From CAZSDP01 sp964605665 (GTDB taxonomy: Bacteria; Planctomycetota; UBA8108; UBA1146), in contig CAZSDP010000016.1 in the NCBI GenBank assembly GCA_964605665.1, forward strand, positions 1-64,000: a stretch of DNA of 64,000 nucleotides, read 5' to 3'. Below the pieces are notes generated by a model. It did not search any database. It saw nothing but the letters and a program-made list of their open reading frames with translations, and was not told the origin of the DNA. Shown one piece after another: positions 1 to 8,646 of this stretch. Numbering within the stretch: position 1 is the first letter of the stretch; each line of letters starts with the position of its first letter. Both the position numbers and the translations under genes were made by a program.

Positions 1-179
1 TCGACACCGGCGTTCAGCCGATCGCGAAACTCAACGGTTTTGTTGGCGAGCTGCTCGTCAGAGAGTTCCTGCAAGCCACTTTCGAAGGAAGCGATCTCCG
101 CCACCTTCGATTGCATCGCGCGGATGATCTTCTCGTTTCGAGAGGGCAAGCCGAGTTTCTTGCGGAGCCATCCGAACAT
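1..179 (-). CDS. secA: SecA, preprotein translocase ATPase (N-terminal fragment)
   Basis: Only the first 59 codons are inside the window; the gene continues past the left edge. SecA is the cytosolic ATPase that drives preproteins through the SecYEG channel. The visible N-terminus begins MFGWLRKKLGLPSRNEKI and is followed by LSDEQLANKTVEFRDRL, which together match the well-conserved SecA start (a short amphipathic stretch, then the ALSDEEL..KT.EFR.RL helix). No nucleotide-binding motif is reached. The ATG is preceded by a weak GGAAGG site. The 233-bp gap to pyrD upstream holds no gene that I can support. Identification rests on this short stretch, but the pattern is distinctive. Confidence 0.85.
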   Translation of the reverse strand, partial: MFGWLRKKLGLPSRNEKIIRAMQSKVAEIASFESGLQELSDEQLANKTVEFRDRLNAGV

Positions 180-412
180 GGGAAGTTACCTTCCGGAGCG
201 AAGAGCAGCCCTGTTCGGCTCGCCTCTTCGAAAACGTGGTTGCACTGAAATGCATCAGCCTGGGCGACTTCAGTCTGAGCCGCACCGGTCAGAGCAGCTC
301 CAGTCAGCGATACTCTGAGGAGATAGGGTACTCCTTCGGACCAGACGAGCAACCGAAGGCCAGAAAGCGAGACCGGGCTCTCCAAGCTCAAGGGGGTGAA
401 CTGCTATGCCGA

Positions 413-1360
413 CTAGTGCTGAAAAGTGCCGCGCAGCTCGTCTAAGCTGGTCATTCCCTCTTCGGCGAGAAGAACGCGAAGCCGTTGCAGCCACCCTTCG
501 AGACACGCGGGATCACGATAGAGATGCGTTCCGACCTGAACCAATGTCGCCCCGACGGCGGTAAACTCGAGCACATGCTCCGGTTCAGAGATCCCGCCGA
601 TGCCACACACCGGAATCTCAACTGAGCTCGCGACCTCCCACACCATCCGAAGTGCTACGGGACGCACCGCAGGCCCGGAGAGTCCTCCAGTCGCGGTACC
701 GATCTGCGACCGCCCACTTCGCCAATCGACCGCCATCCCCCGGAGGGTATTGATCAGCGAGATCAGATCTGCACCCGCAGCCGCGGCCGCCTGAGCTTGC
801 TCAACGATGTCGGTGACATTCGGCGTCAGCTTGGCGACGAGGGGAGAGTCTGTCACCTCCCTCACCGCGGTGATCAAAGCGGCGGTCGCCTCTGGATCCA
901 AGCCGAACTGAAGACCCTCTTTCACATTGGGACAAGAGACGTTCAACTCGAAACCAGCAACTCCCTCTTCTTCGTGCAGAGCTGCGACCACCTGGCAATA
1001 ATCTTCGAGACTCTTACCGACGACATTGACGATGATCGGAGCCCCATATCGCCGAAGCATCGGCAAGTACCGACTTTGAAAAGCCTCGAGCCCCGGGTTT
1101 TGGAGACCGATCGAATTGAGCAGACCAGCGGGGGTTTCGATACAGCGAGGTGGGGGGTTTCCCGGCCGCGGTTCAGGGCTGATCGACTTCGGGACGATGG
1201 CGGCGAAAATCCCCGGCTCGATGAACGGCTCGAATTCTTCGCCATATCCGAAGGTGCCCGAAGCGGGAAGAACTGGGTGACCGAGACGCCAATCCCCTCG
1301 TCGTGTGGGGATGGTGATCGAAAGATCAACGTTGTCGGGAGCGACCTCAGGACGGGTCAT
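413..1360 (-). CDS. pyrD: Dihydroorotate dehydrogenase, class 1B type
   Basis: Oxidises dihydroorotate to orotate in pyrimidine synthesis using FMN. The protein shows the class 1B signature PASGTFGYG near the N-terminus, the substrate loop ETPAGLLNSIGLQNPG, the catalytic-cysteine motif NVSCPN and the FMN phosphate-binding GIGGI near the C-terminus. A cysteine as catalytic base separates class 1 from the serine of class 2. Class 1B enzymes normally work with the PyrK electron-transfer subunit; no pyrK is in this window. I place the start at the ATG beginning MTRPEVAP, which fits family length and avoids overlapping the upstream gene; a GTG at 1417 would add 19 residues and overlap the DksA-like gene by 28 bp. 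Confidence 0.93.
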   Translation of the reverse strand: MTRPEVAPDNVDLSITIPTRRGDWRLGHPVLPASGTFGYGEEFEPFIEPGIFAAIVPKSISPEPRPGNPPPRCIETPAGLLNSIGLQNPGLEAFQSRYLPMLRRYGAPIIVNVVGKSLEDYCQVVAALHEEEGVAGFELNVSCPNVKEGLQFGLDPEATAALITAVREVTDSPLVAKLTPNVTDIVEQAQAAAAAGADLISLINTLRGMAVDWRSGRSQIGTATGGLSGPAVRPVALRMVWEVASSVEIPVCGIGGISEPEHVLEFTAVGATLVQVGTHLYRDPACLEGWLQRLRVLLAEEGMTSLDELRGTFQH

Positions 1361-1389
1361 CCCGTTGTTCTCGACAGTTGCGTCTCCGC

Positions 1390-1758
1390 TCAGAGCATCT
1401 CCGCCTTCCGCTGGCACTCCACGCAGTTCTTCGTCCAGGGAATCGCCTTGAGTCGTTCTTTGTTGATCGGCTCTTCACACTCATCACAGAATCCGAAGTC
1501 ATTGACCTCAATCCTGCGCAGAGCGTCATCGATCTTCTGCACCACACCGGACTCGTTCTGAAGGAGACTCAAGGCGAATTCTTGGGCCACACTCTCAGAG
1601 CCCATGTCCGCCTCGTCTCCGGAGGCACTATCGCGCTCGCCTCCCTTGGAGCCGTATGCATCTCCGATGCTGTCGATGTTGCCGGTTAACATATTCCTGC
1701 GCTCGAGGAGGATGTCTCGATACTCCTTGAGCTCTTTCTTGGTGAGCTTTTTCGCCAC
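1390..1758 (-). CDS. DksA/TraR-family zinc-finger transcriptional regulator
   Basis: A 122-residue protein with a lysine-rich N-terminus (KKLTKKELKEYRD), a coiled-coil segment, an acidic patch (SASGDEADMGSES) and a C-terminal four-cysteine zinc finger (CDEC then 17 residues then CVEC). This is the DksA/TraR architecture: such proteins insert a coiled coil into the RNA polymerase secondary channel and alter promoter output, often with ppGpp. The start is taken as the GTG opening VAKKLTKKE; an upstream TTG at 1839 would add 27 non-conserved residues. It lies just upstream of pyrD in the same direction (29-bp gap), so the two are probably co-transcribed. Whether it acts like true DksA or the generic TraR/YocK class cannot be told. 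Confidence 0.85.
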   Translation of the reverse strand: MAKKLTKKELKEYRDILLERRNMLTGNIDSIGDAYGSKGGERDSASGDEADMGSESVAQEFALSLLQNESGVVQKIDDALRRIEVNDFGFCDECEEPINKERLKAIPWTKNCVECQRKAEML

Positions 1759-2204
1759 GGTTTGGACCCGTTCTTTCAAGGATGTGAAATTCAAATTTAC
1801 GTTGATCGTTCGGGGCCGGGGACCCCACTCTCTGAGCAAAATCGGTCGATCGCCCCGCAGTTTCTCGGCAGGGCAGCCTCCCTCGCCAAGTTCACCCGAC
1901 CGACGGTAGACTTGCTGGTCGTCGCAGCCCCCGTTACTGTCGCTGGGGAGTTGAATTCATTTGGGACCGCGCAACGCCTCAGATCGGGCGAAACGAGATC
2001 TCAAAACCGGTTCGAACCTGCTGGGCAGGCTGCGGAAGACGCTCAACGACCATTGAGCCACGGCAGCACTGAGCCACGGAAGCACTGAGCCACGGAAAAT
2101 CGTGGCTGCCGACACGCCGCGAGAGCTGTCAGCAATCGACCGGCCACTGCTTGTCTTCCTTCGGACCCCGAGGTTCGAGGGCGGGATTCTAGGGACGGCG
2201 CACC
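1759..2204. other. Divergent intergenic region between dksA-like gene and xerC
   Basis: No protein gene is supported here. It must hold the promoters of the leftward dksA-pyrD pair and the rightward recombinase gene, but I see no convincing -35/-10 pair. The part next to xerC contains a short tandem repeat and hairpin, listed separately. Confidence 0.5.
2054..2101 (+). repeat. Three tandem 16-bp repeats plus hairpin
   Basis: TGAGCCACGGCAGCAC, TGAGCCACGGAAGCAC and a third copy that diverges after TGAGCCACGGAA follow one another with a 16-bp period. The last copy forms a hairpin with the next bases: AGCCACG (2088-2094), six-base loop, CGTGGCT (2101-2107). There is no T-tract, so it is not a standard terminator. 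Confidence 0.75.
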
Positions 2205-3161
2205 TTGGCTGCAACCATCGAACCTAGTGAGTCTTCGAATGCCGCGAAAGGCAGGTCGCCTCGGGGGCCGGCTCGATCGACGATTCCGGCCGAGGTTTTA
2301 GATTTCCTGGCGTATCTATCTACAGAATGCGGACTTGCGGAAAACACCATCGAAGCGTACCGCCGGGACATCGCTCGCCTCCAAAAATACGCGCTGGAAA
2401 ATCGTGTGAAATTTCCGGGAGACATCGACCGCCAAACCCTCATCGAGTTCCTCGAAGCGGAGCGAAATCACGGTTCCGCGGTGCGCTCGCGGCGGCGGCG
2501 CCTCTCCTCGATTCGTGGCTTCTATCGCTTCTTGATCATCGATGGGCGGGCGAAGTCGAACCCCGCTGCGGAAATTGAACTCCCGAAGGACTGGAAGAAG
2601 TTACCGCAGACGTTGAATCCGGGGATGGTGGAGCAGCTGATCGAAGGCGCAGCGGGGCTCTCCGAGCACACTTCGCGGCGAGATCGAGCGATCGTCGAGC
2701 TCCTCTACTCCTCTGGACTTCGGGTGGGAGAGCTGTGCGGATTGAAGTGCAGCGATCCGCGCCTCGAGGACGGCTTTCTCCGCTGCTTCGGGAAAGGGAG
2801 TAAGGAGCGGTTGGTCCCGCTCGGCGACCGAGCGGCGACCGCCATTCGTGAGTATCTCGCCCAAGAGAGACCAGACTCCAAGGCTGCCCAGCTGTTCCTC
2901 TCCGTTCGCGGTCGACCTCTGACGCGAGAAACGATCTCCAGGATGCTGCGGAAGGCGGCCTTGGCCGCAGGAGTCGATCCGAAGATCACTCCTCATACGC
3001 TGCGCCACAGCTTCGCGACGCACCTTCTCGAAGGTGGAGCGGGCCTTCGTGAAGTCCAGGAGATGCTCGGCCATGCCGATGTGAGAACGACCGAGATCTA
3101 CACCCACGTCGATCGCAAGCGGCTCAAAGAAGTGCATGGAAAGTTTCACCCCCGAGGATAA
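2205..3161 (+). CDS. Tyrosine site-specific recombinase, XerC/XerD type
   Basis: A 318-residue tyrosine recombinase, the size of XerC/XerD, which resolve chromosome dimers at dif with FtsK. The N-terminal SAM-like DNA-binding domain (AENTIEAYRRDIARL) is followed by the catalytic domain with all expected residues: Arg in SGLRVGEL (about 172), Lys in GKGSKERLVPL, His/Arg in HTLRHSFATHLLEGG (264-268), His in LGHADVRTTEIYTHV (290) and nucleophilic Tyr (299). The start is a TTG with an AGGGA upstream; the first 25 residues are not conserved, so it could start later. No mobile-element boundaries flank it, so a housekeeping dimer-resolution role is more likely than an integrase. XerC versus XerD cannot be decided. 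Confidence 0.9.
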   Translation: MAATIEPSESSNAAKGRSPRGPARSTIPAEVLDFLAYLSTECGLAENTIEAYRRDIARLQKYALENRVKFPGDIDRQTLIEFLEAERNHGSAVRSRRRRLSSIRGFYRFLIIDGRAKSNPAAEIELPKDWKKLPQTLNPGMVEQLIEGAAGLSEHTSRRDRAIVELLYSSGLRVGELCGLKCSDPRLEDGFLRCFGKGSKERLVPLGDRAATAIREYLAQERPDSKAAQLFLSVRGRPLTRETISRMLRKAALAAGVDPKITPHTLRHSFATHLLEGGAGLREVQEMLGHADVRTTEIYTHVDRKRLKEVHGKFHPRG

Positions 3162-3244
3162 CCGGGGGACTCTCAACCGCGGATCTGCATCGCCATGGTA
3201 TTCAGAAGAATCAGAGCTCAGCGATCTCAGAGTTCAGCGTCGAT

Positions 3245-4066
3245 TCAATGTGCGACTTCTCGAACCTTCTGAACCGCAACCACGGTGAACCCCAATCGGA
3301 AGTAGTCTCCGAGACCGAAGAGTGCACTCGCCGCGCGGAGTCCGTTGACCACGGTGCCGTTGAGCGAGCTGAGATCGGTGACCCGATATCGATCACCGTC
3401 ACGTTCGATTTGACAGTGCACCCGCGACATTTTCTTGTCATGCAGATGGAGGCCACAGTCGGGAGATCGACCCACGAAGACCTCTCCACTCAGCGGGAGC
3501 ACGAATTCTTTTCCGATATCTCGAGGATCTCCGTCGACCACGACCAATCGCATACAGGATGGAGCTTCCTGCTGCTTCGGCTCACTGCTCCCCGAACGAA
3601 CGCCTGCTGACGTCGGGGATTCAGAGACTTCTTCTCGAATCTTGCGCCCTCGATCAACCTCCACCGTCTCACAACTGACCTGGGGAAGCTCATTCATCGA
3701 ATTCACTTCAGAAGGCACCTCATCCGCAAAACTAAGCGGTCGCTGTTGAGGCTTATTGAAGGTAAAGAAGAGTTCGATCTGGCCACCGATCCGGAGGATC
3801 TCTCCTCCGACCAATGCCCGGGAGCAGGTGGGAATATCATTCACGAAACAGGGGTGCTCCGACCCTTCAGTGGCGCGAAAATGCCAATTGGATCGATCGT
3901 GATCGATCCAGCAATGTTTCGGCTCCACGCCACCCTCATCGACGCGCACCAGGCAATCTTCCGAACTCCCGATGGCATAGACAGAGTGATCGCGGAGGAC
4001 GTAGACCCCGCCCTTGTTCGGTCCACTCAGAATCCGAATGTAGGCGACATTCCGCTCCGAAGTCAT
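3245..4066 (-). CDS. Tandem FHA-domain protein
   Basis: A 273-residue protein with two forkhead-associated domains, modules that bind phosphothreonine peptides. The C-terminal domain (about residues 165-270) is canonical: GRSPDCGLHL, the SRVHCQI histidine segment and SLNGTVVNG. The N-terminal one (about 20-105) is diverged: it keeps the fold pattern (AIGSSEDCLVRV, EPKHCWI) but lacks the GR-S start and the NGT loop, so it may not bind phosphopeptide. A charged linker joins them. The ATG at 4066 has an AAGGAG site; an immediately preceding TTG is less likely. It is convergent with xerC and downstream of the dockerin-like protein. Partner kinase unknown; none is encoded nearby. Confidence 0.85.
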   Translation of the reverse strand: MTSERNVAYIRILSGPNKGGVYVLRDHSVYAIGSSEDCLVRVDEGGVEPKHCWIDHDRSNWHFRATEGSEHPCFVNDIPTCSRALVGGEILRIGGQIELFFTFNKPQQRPLSFADEVPSEVNSMNELPQVSCETVEVDRGRKIREEVSESPTSAGVRSGSSEPKQQEAPSCMRLVVVDGDPRDIGKEFVLPLSGEVFVGRSPDCGLHLHDKKMSRVHCQIERDGDRYRVTDLSSLNGTVVNGLRAASALFGLGDYFRLGFTVVAVQKVREVAH

Positions 4067-4239
4067 CAAACCCGCTCCTTAGAGAGACCCCTCCCCGAAA
4101 GAAGCATAGGATGGCGAGGTGACCGTGTCGAATGAGGGAGCAGGGGGTGCAGAGGCGATCTGGGATCGCTCGCCCACGGAGGGGTAGTTTACCACCCAGA
4201 TGCTGGCGATCTGAGCGGTCTGGAGCGCCGCTGAAGCCC

Positions 4240-5538
4240 TTATAGCGGCGATCCGGTGCAGGACAATCCGTCAGGGGTGGGATCGGGGCCAGGATTGGGA
4301 AAGGGGGGAAGCGGTGGCGGACCGCTGAGGTAGAGATAATTCGCAACCCAAATCCCGTCGGCCAGATCCACTCTTCCGTCGTCATTCGCGTCGAGTGCCA
4401 CCAGGCATAGGATCGGGGGACACTCCGGACAACGATTCATCACGTAGAAGAAGCTCTGGATCACGTCATCGAGACGCAGATCGAGACTTCCGTTGGTGTC
4501 TCCTCGAACGAAGATTGGCTCCCCGACAATTCGCAGAAAGCCATTCTGCTTCTCGGGAAGGATCGATTCGTTTTGGATGACGACGAGGTTCTCGATCGGC
4601 GGGGTGCCAAGATTGTCGACGTAGCTCAGTGGAGTCACGATGTCGAAGTGAATCGTCGGTTCCACGTCGAAGAGGAGGCGACTGACCGGCAGTGCAAATC
4701 CAGAGGCGGGGATCATCTGCGCCTCATAGGGAGGCACCACATCGAGGAGGACTCCGACGATCGTATAGCCTTGATCGTTGTCGATGATCTCCTCGACAAA
4801 CTCCGCACCGGTCACTTCGGTGATCGTCCCCGCGATACTCACTCCAGTGCAGGTGAGTACATTCGGATCGTAGGAAACGACCGCCGAAAAACCCTGCACG
4901 TTCGAGGTATTGAAGAGCACGAGATCCACGGGGTGGTTGCGCTCACCCGCCCTCGCGAAATCTGTTTGGATGGAGAGCTGGTTCGTATCGAGCCCGGTCA
5001 ACTGGGCGGGGACCACTTCTGGAGTCAATGCCATCGAGTTTGAGTACACCGTGTTGGTCGCAGGAGGAGTCCCGGAGCCGTCGATGAAGTCGATCCTGAC
5101 GGAGGAATTCGGCTCGAAGTTATCGGAGACGTCGACGAGAAGGGTCGCGAGAAGTTGGTCTTCACCGGCTGGAATCACCAAGTCGAAGGGAGCGGAGGAG
5201 TCGAGAATCCACTCGATCGACGCCTCTCGGCCATCTGCCTCGATCGAGACCGCTGAGAACTCGAGAGAGAGTCCTTGGAGAACGCCCCCGAAGAGGAGGA
5301 ATTCGGTCATCACCACCGTGGGACTCGAAGTCGCCAACCCGATCTCCAATCCCTCGACCGGCGCGGTGTGAGAGAGGAAGAGCCCGACCGGCGCCGCGTT
5401 CTGGCCTGGGTAGACCTTGATCGACTCCAATTCGAGCATCGGACTTTGGGCCTGAACCACCGTGGGAAGGGTGAGGCAAACGAGAAGCAGAATGCTGGCT
5501 CCGAGTAAGGAGCGTGGGCGAGAGAGTGGCCAGCTCAT
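4240..5538 (-). CDS. Secreted cohesin-like/dockerin-type repeat protein
   Basis: A 432-residue exported protein. A signal peptide (LLGASILLLVCLTLPTVVQAQ) leads to a beta-rich body with two segments resembling cohesin-type modules (each with a PVDLVLFNTSNVQGFSA-like strand pattern). The C-terminus holds two calcium-binding dockerin-type repeats, RGDTNGSLDLRLDDVIQ and ANDDGRVDLADGIWVANYL, then the Pro-rich tail ending GPDPTPDGLSC. Such tails are frequent in planctomycete and related secreted proteins and are not evidence of a cellulosome; an envelope anchoring or protein-protein role is likely. The ATG has a strong GGAGG site. A probable promoter lies about 180 bp upstream. Substrate or partner unknown. 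Confidence 0.85.
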   Translation of the reverse strand: MSWPLSRPRSLLGASILLLVCLTLPTVVQAQSPMLELESIKVYPGQNAAPVGLFLSHTAPVEGLEIGLATSSPTVVMTEFLLFGGVLQGLSLEFSAVSIEADGREASIEWILDSSAPFDLVIPAGEDQLLATLLVDVSDNFEPNSSVRIDFIDGSGTPPATNTVYSNSMALTPEVVPAQLTGLDTNQLSIQTDFARAGERNHPVDLVLFNTSNVQGFSAVVSYDPNVLTCTGVSIAGTITEVTGAEFVEEIIDNDQGYTIVGVLLDVVPPYEAQMIPASGFALPVSRLLFDVEPTIHFDIVTPLSYVDNLGTPPIENLVVIQNESILPEKQNGFLRIVGEPIFVRGDTNGSLDLRLDDVIQSFFYVMNRCPECPPILCLVALDANDDGRVDLADGIWVANYLYLSGPPPLPPFPNPGPDPTPDGLSCTGSPL

Positions 5539-5714
5539 CGGGTCCTCCGAAATGAGGAAAGACGGGTTTGGAATGACGGATTGAGGGATGAAACCGCTGC
5601 AAATTGAGGATCAGGCCCGGACCGAGCCTACTGAGGGTGGGGTGAATCTGGATGGGGAGGCATCCCCTCGCTCACCCCGACATCGGTGATCGCCAACTGG
5701 TGGACGATCGTTCT

Positions 5715-5742
5715 ATTTTATCGTCAACCTGTTGGACGACAA
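5715..5742 (-). promoter_or_regulatory. Probable sigma-70 promoter of dockerin-like gene
   Basis: On the minus strand TTGTCG, 16 bp, TAAAAT. The -10 matches consensus at five of six positions and the -35 at four. The start codon is about 170 bp downstream, giving a long leader that contains a GGGGATGCCTCCCC hairpin. Predicted from sequence only. Confidence 0.45.
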
Positions 5743-6040
5743 GGGTCGCTGAGGGAGATCAGTATCGACAAACCTCAAAAGTCAGTTCACACCAGGTCTT
5801 GTTCACCCCGATCGCGCCAAACAAGACCGATTCGCGACCCCTTCTCACGAAAAGGCCGATCGGAGCGCCGCCGCTCGACAGTTCATATGGAAGGAGCGCA
5901 CCTCTCGCGAGCGCTCACCCACCCGATCTGCCTCAACTCTTCAGCAGCAGACGAGAAAGAGCGCAATTCGAAGGTGATTGTGGGGAGTCACTGGTCAGAA
6001 AGACGGAGGGAGGAGGGTTCGATAGAGATCGTTGGGCACG

Positions 6041-6061
6041 AAAAAAGGGGGAATGCTCCCC
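6041..6061 (-). terminator. Intrinsic terminator downstream of two-component operon
   Basis: On the minus strand GGGGAGCATTCCCC forms a short GC stem followed by CTTTTTT. It lies about 300 bp past the stop codon of the sigma-54 activator gene, with no gene between. Confidence 0.55.
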
Positions 6062-6186
6062 AATCGCCTGATGAAAGCCCGCCACTCGACCAGACAACCG
6101 GTTTGTATTCCCCCCCAAGGTCTATTGGGAGTTGAGGGTAATGATCGCCCTCGTGCCAAACCTATGCAGATCGGATGCCAAAGCAG

Positions 6187-6223
6187 AAAAAAGCACCTAA
6201 GTAACTACTAAAGAAATACTTAG
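6187..6223 (-). terminator. AT-rich hairpin with T-run, possible terminator
   Basis: On the minus strand CTAAGTA, 13-base loop, TACTTAG, then GTGC and six T. The stem is weak (AT-rich), and it sits inside an AT-rich island unlike the surrounding DNA. It could be a terminator for the regulator gene ending at 6365 or a regulatory element. Confidence 0.35.
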
Positions 6224-6364
6224 CTTGAATTGGGGAGCCTTCGAGATCGCGGACCGCGCACCAAAACAGTGCACAAATACAAGGCCTACAACCATAAATA
6301 CTTAAAACAAAGGCACTAAGAGCGGATTCCCGATTCCGGGCGCACTTGCCCACATCCGGGCAAA

Positions 6365-7864
6365 CTAATACCGATCCCCTCCCGATCGTCGCGGGAATTC
6401 CGTCTCTCCGCGGTCACTTCGGGGGGCTTCAACCTCGTGCCGCTCCATCAGTCGCGCGAGCCGATTGCGATGGATCCCGAGAAGCTTCGCCGCTCTCGTT
6501 TTCACCCAGCCAGATCGCTCGAGAGCCTCGATCAGGTGCTGGCGAATCACTCCCTCCAAGGTGAGGAATGCCCCTTGGAGAGAACCGGCATCGCCACCTC
6601 CCCACCCCCCCGGGGCGACGGAGGAACCGGGCCGCTCCACCAGCGAGAGGCTGAGTGAATCTTCGTCGATGTCACTCAGCTCAATCCGCTCCCCGTCCCC
6701 CATCGCATGCGCGCGCTCGATCACATTCTGCAGCTGCCGCACATTGCCGGGCCATGAGTAGCTGCGGAATAGGTCGAGGACATCGGGAGCCAGCTCTTTC
6801 ACCGGATCCCCATACAGCTCCGCAGTCGTTTCGAGAAAGTGGGTACAGAGCAGTGGAATGTCGGTAGAACGCTCACGCAAAGCAGGCATCCGCACTTGGA
6901 CGACGTTGATCCGCCAATAGAGATCTGCACGAAACTCATGGAGCTTCACCAATTCATAGATCGGACGATTGGTCGCCGTCACAATTCGCGCTTCTACCGC
7001 GATCGATTCATTGGAGCCGACCGGGGTCACCTCACGTTGTTGAAGAGCCCGGAGTAATTTGACCTGCAAGGGGAGCGCGAGCTCTGTGATCTCATCGAGA
7101 AAGAGAGTTCCTCGGCGAGCCCCCACAAAGACCCCTTCCGAGTCGCTGATTGCACCGGTGAATGCGCCCTTCTTGTGACCAAAAAGAGTGCTTTCCACCA
7201 GATCGGGAGCGATCGCTCCGCAGTTGATCGCGAAGAACGGGTGGGATGCCGCTTCTGGAGGACGCCCCAGCCGTTCCTCGATCACCCGGAGTCGCCGTGA
7301 GTGAATCGCCTGAGCGACTAACTCCTTACCGGTTCCCGGCTCTCCCTCGATCAGCACCGGGGTTGGGCCTCCCCCGACCTTCTCGATCACCTCGAAAATT
7401 TCGCGCAGTTTCGGATCACGCCCGACCATGCCCCCGTAGCCGGTTTCTTCGCGCAGCATCGCCTTGAGTAGGCGGCTCTCTTCGCGCATGGCGCGATCGG
7501 CCAAGCTCCGCTGGATTCGGATCAAGAGCTCGCTCGGGTCCACCGGCTTGGAGAGATAGTCCGCGGCACCGAGTTGCATCATCTCCACTGCGGTGGAGAC
7601 CGCCCCCATCCCCGTCAGCACCACAACTGGAGTCTCCGGCCAACGATGGACCAAGAGTCCCACAAATTCGGCGCCGTGGATTCCTGGCATTTTCAGGTCG
7701 GTGATCACCAGATCGAACGGCTCCACCTCCAGCAGCTCGAGAGCTTCATCTCCGGAGGTCACCCCCTTCACCGCATAGTCTCTTTGGCTGAGGATCATTT
7801 CGAGACCGGCCAAGACGTCCGGTTCATCATCGATCATCAGAATCCGAGCCCCTGATTCACTCAT
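6365..7864 (-). CDS. NtrC-type sigma-54-dependent response regulator
   Basis: A 499-residue activator with three standard domains. Receiver domain, residues 6-120, with acidic pocket IDDE, phospho-acceptor Asp56 in LVITDLKMPG and Lys in YLSKPVD. AAA+ domain, about 145-385, with Walker A GEPGTGKE, the GAFTGA loop that contacts sigma-54, Walker B GTLFLDEI and the arginine-finger region FRADLYWRINV. C-terminal Fis-type helix-turn-helix, KTRAAKLLGIHRNRLARLM. It should activate sigma-54 promoters when phosphorylated. Its start overlaps the stop of the upstream phosphotransfer-like gene by 4 bp (ATGA), a strong sign of a functional pair. Target genes are unknown. Confidence 0.93.
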   Translation of the reverse strand: MSESGARILMIDDEPDVLAGLEMILSQRDYAVKGVTSGDEALELLEVEPFDLVITDLKMPGIHGAEFVGLLVHRWPETPVVVLTGMGAVSTAVEMMQLGAADYLSKPVDPSELLIRIQRSLADRAMREESRLLKAMLREETGYGGMVGRDPKLREIFEVIEKVGGGPTPVLIEGEPGTGKELVAQAIHSRRLRVIEERLGRPPEAASHPFFAINCGAIAPDLVESTLFGHKKGAFTGAISDSEGVFVGARRGTLFLDEITELALPLQVKLLRALQQREVTPVGSNESIAVEARIVTATNRPIYELVKLHEFRADLYWRINVVQVRMPALRERSTDIPLLCTHFLETTAELYGDPVKELAPDVLDLFRSYSWPGNVRQLQNVIERAHAMGDGERIELSDIDEDSLSLSLVERPGSSVAPGGWGGGDAGSLQGAFLTLEGVIRQHLIEALERSGWVKTRAAKLLGIHRNRLARLMERHEVEAPRSDRGETEFPRRSGGDRY

Positions 7865-8646
7865 CGACTCTCTCCTGGCAATCTGCTGCGAAGATAAACC
7901 TGCGCGACGCTCTCCTCAGAGAGGTCGACCACCTCCCCGAGCCCTTCTCTCAGTGCAGCTCGAAGACTCTCCCACTCTCCCTGGTGCGCTCCCTCGATCG
8001 AGAATCGCAGGTCGATCCCGAGGTCAGGAGGGGACGCCGAAGACGGCACGACCACCAACTCACAGCCTGCACCCAAGTTCGCCGCAGCGGCCTCGGTCAC
8101 CACCGCCAAAGTCCAGCAAGAATCCCCTAACACCACTTCCGGAAGCTCAACCGAGGGAGTTTCCACCCGTAGCGTTGCAGAAATTCTGCGAAGTCTCGGC
8201 TCGACGAGCGTGGAAAACCAGGAAAGGAGCTCTGATCCCTTGTAGAGCTGCTCTTCGTCTCCTGGAAAGCCGAGGCCGACATAGGCTTCCAGCAGCGAAA
8301 TCGCCCGCTGAACCCCGCTCTGTGCGAGCCTGAGGCAATGCGCCTGTAAATCGGGAGAAAGGGGGGCCTCTTCTTGATGGTCGAGGGAATAGAGCGCGTT
8401 GGTCAGAATCATCTGCTGATTTCGAAGCAGATGGGCCAACTCATGCGACCAGGTCGATAGTGCCTCAGCTCGACGCTCATCCACTGCCACTCCTATCCCT
8501 GGAAGAGGAATCCCTGCGGAGGGAGGGCGGCTGGAAGAGCTCGCCACTTCGGACCGCGAAGAGCGATCCGCGAGGGAATAAGGATCGCGCCTGGACGGAG
8601 AAATGCAATCGAGGAATGGGCAAAGTGGGAGAAGACTCCAAGACAT
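7861..8646 (-). CDS. Histidine phosphotransferase-like protein (degenerate sensor kinase)
   Basis: A 261-residue protein translationally coupled (ATGA overlap) to the sigma-54 activator. Residues about 58-120 look like a DHp/HisKA helical hairpin with an H-box, STWSHELAHLLRNQQ, where the histidine is followed by Glu-Leu as in real kinases. The following part (about 130-258) has the strand/helix order of a kinase ATPase domain (LAVVTEAAAANL at the N-box position) but lacks the Asn of the N-box and the DxGxG G-box. This resembles Spo0B or ChpT, phosphotransferases built from a DHp plus a dead ATPase domain. No membrane segment or sensor domain is seen. The ATG at 8646 has only a distant GGAG, and the first 50 residues are low complexity, so a later start is possible. 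Confidence 0.6.
   Translation of the reverse strand: MSWSLLPLCPFLDCISPSRRDPYSLADRSSRSEVASSSSRPPSAGIPLPGIGVAVDERRAEALSTWSHELAHLLRNQQMILTNALYSLDHQEEAPLSPDLQAHCLRLAQSGVQRAISLLEAYVGLGFPGDEEQLYKGSELLSWFSTLVEPRLRRISATLRVETPSVELPEVVLGDSCWTLAVVTEAAAANLGAGCELVVVPSSASPPDLGIDLRFSIEGAHQGEWESLRAALREGLGEVVDLSEESVAQVYLRSRLPGESR

Larger units (their letters stand above)
5539..6364. other. Gene-free region between dockerin protein and NtrC-type regulator
   Basis: No coding sequence is convincing. It contains a probable promoter for the dockerin-like gene, a GGGGA/TCCCC hairpin at about 5654-5667, a minus-strand terminator-like hairpin at 6041-6061, and a distinctly AT-rich island from about 6160 to 6330 with a second hairpin followed by a T-run on the minus strand. 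The last two form the 3' side of the two-component pair. Confidence 0.5.

Noticed and set aside
2205..3161. XerC-like gene as a mobile-element integrase
   Set aside because: No attachment-site repeats, tRNA or phage/ICE genes flank it, and its neighbours are housekeeping genes.
4240..5538. Cellulosome component
   Set aside because: Dockerin-type repeats of this kind are widespread in non-cellulolytic bacteria; no glycoside hydrolase or scaffoldin is in the window.
6162..6353. Minus-strand 63-residue Cys/Phe-rich frame
   Set aside because: It simply reflects the AT-rich island; no ribosome site, and it contains the hairpin and T-run.
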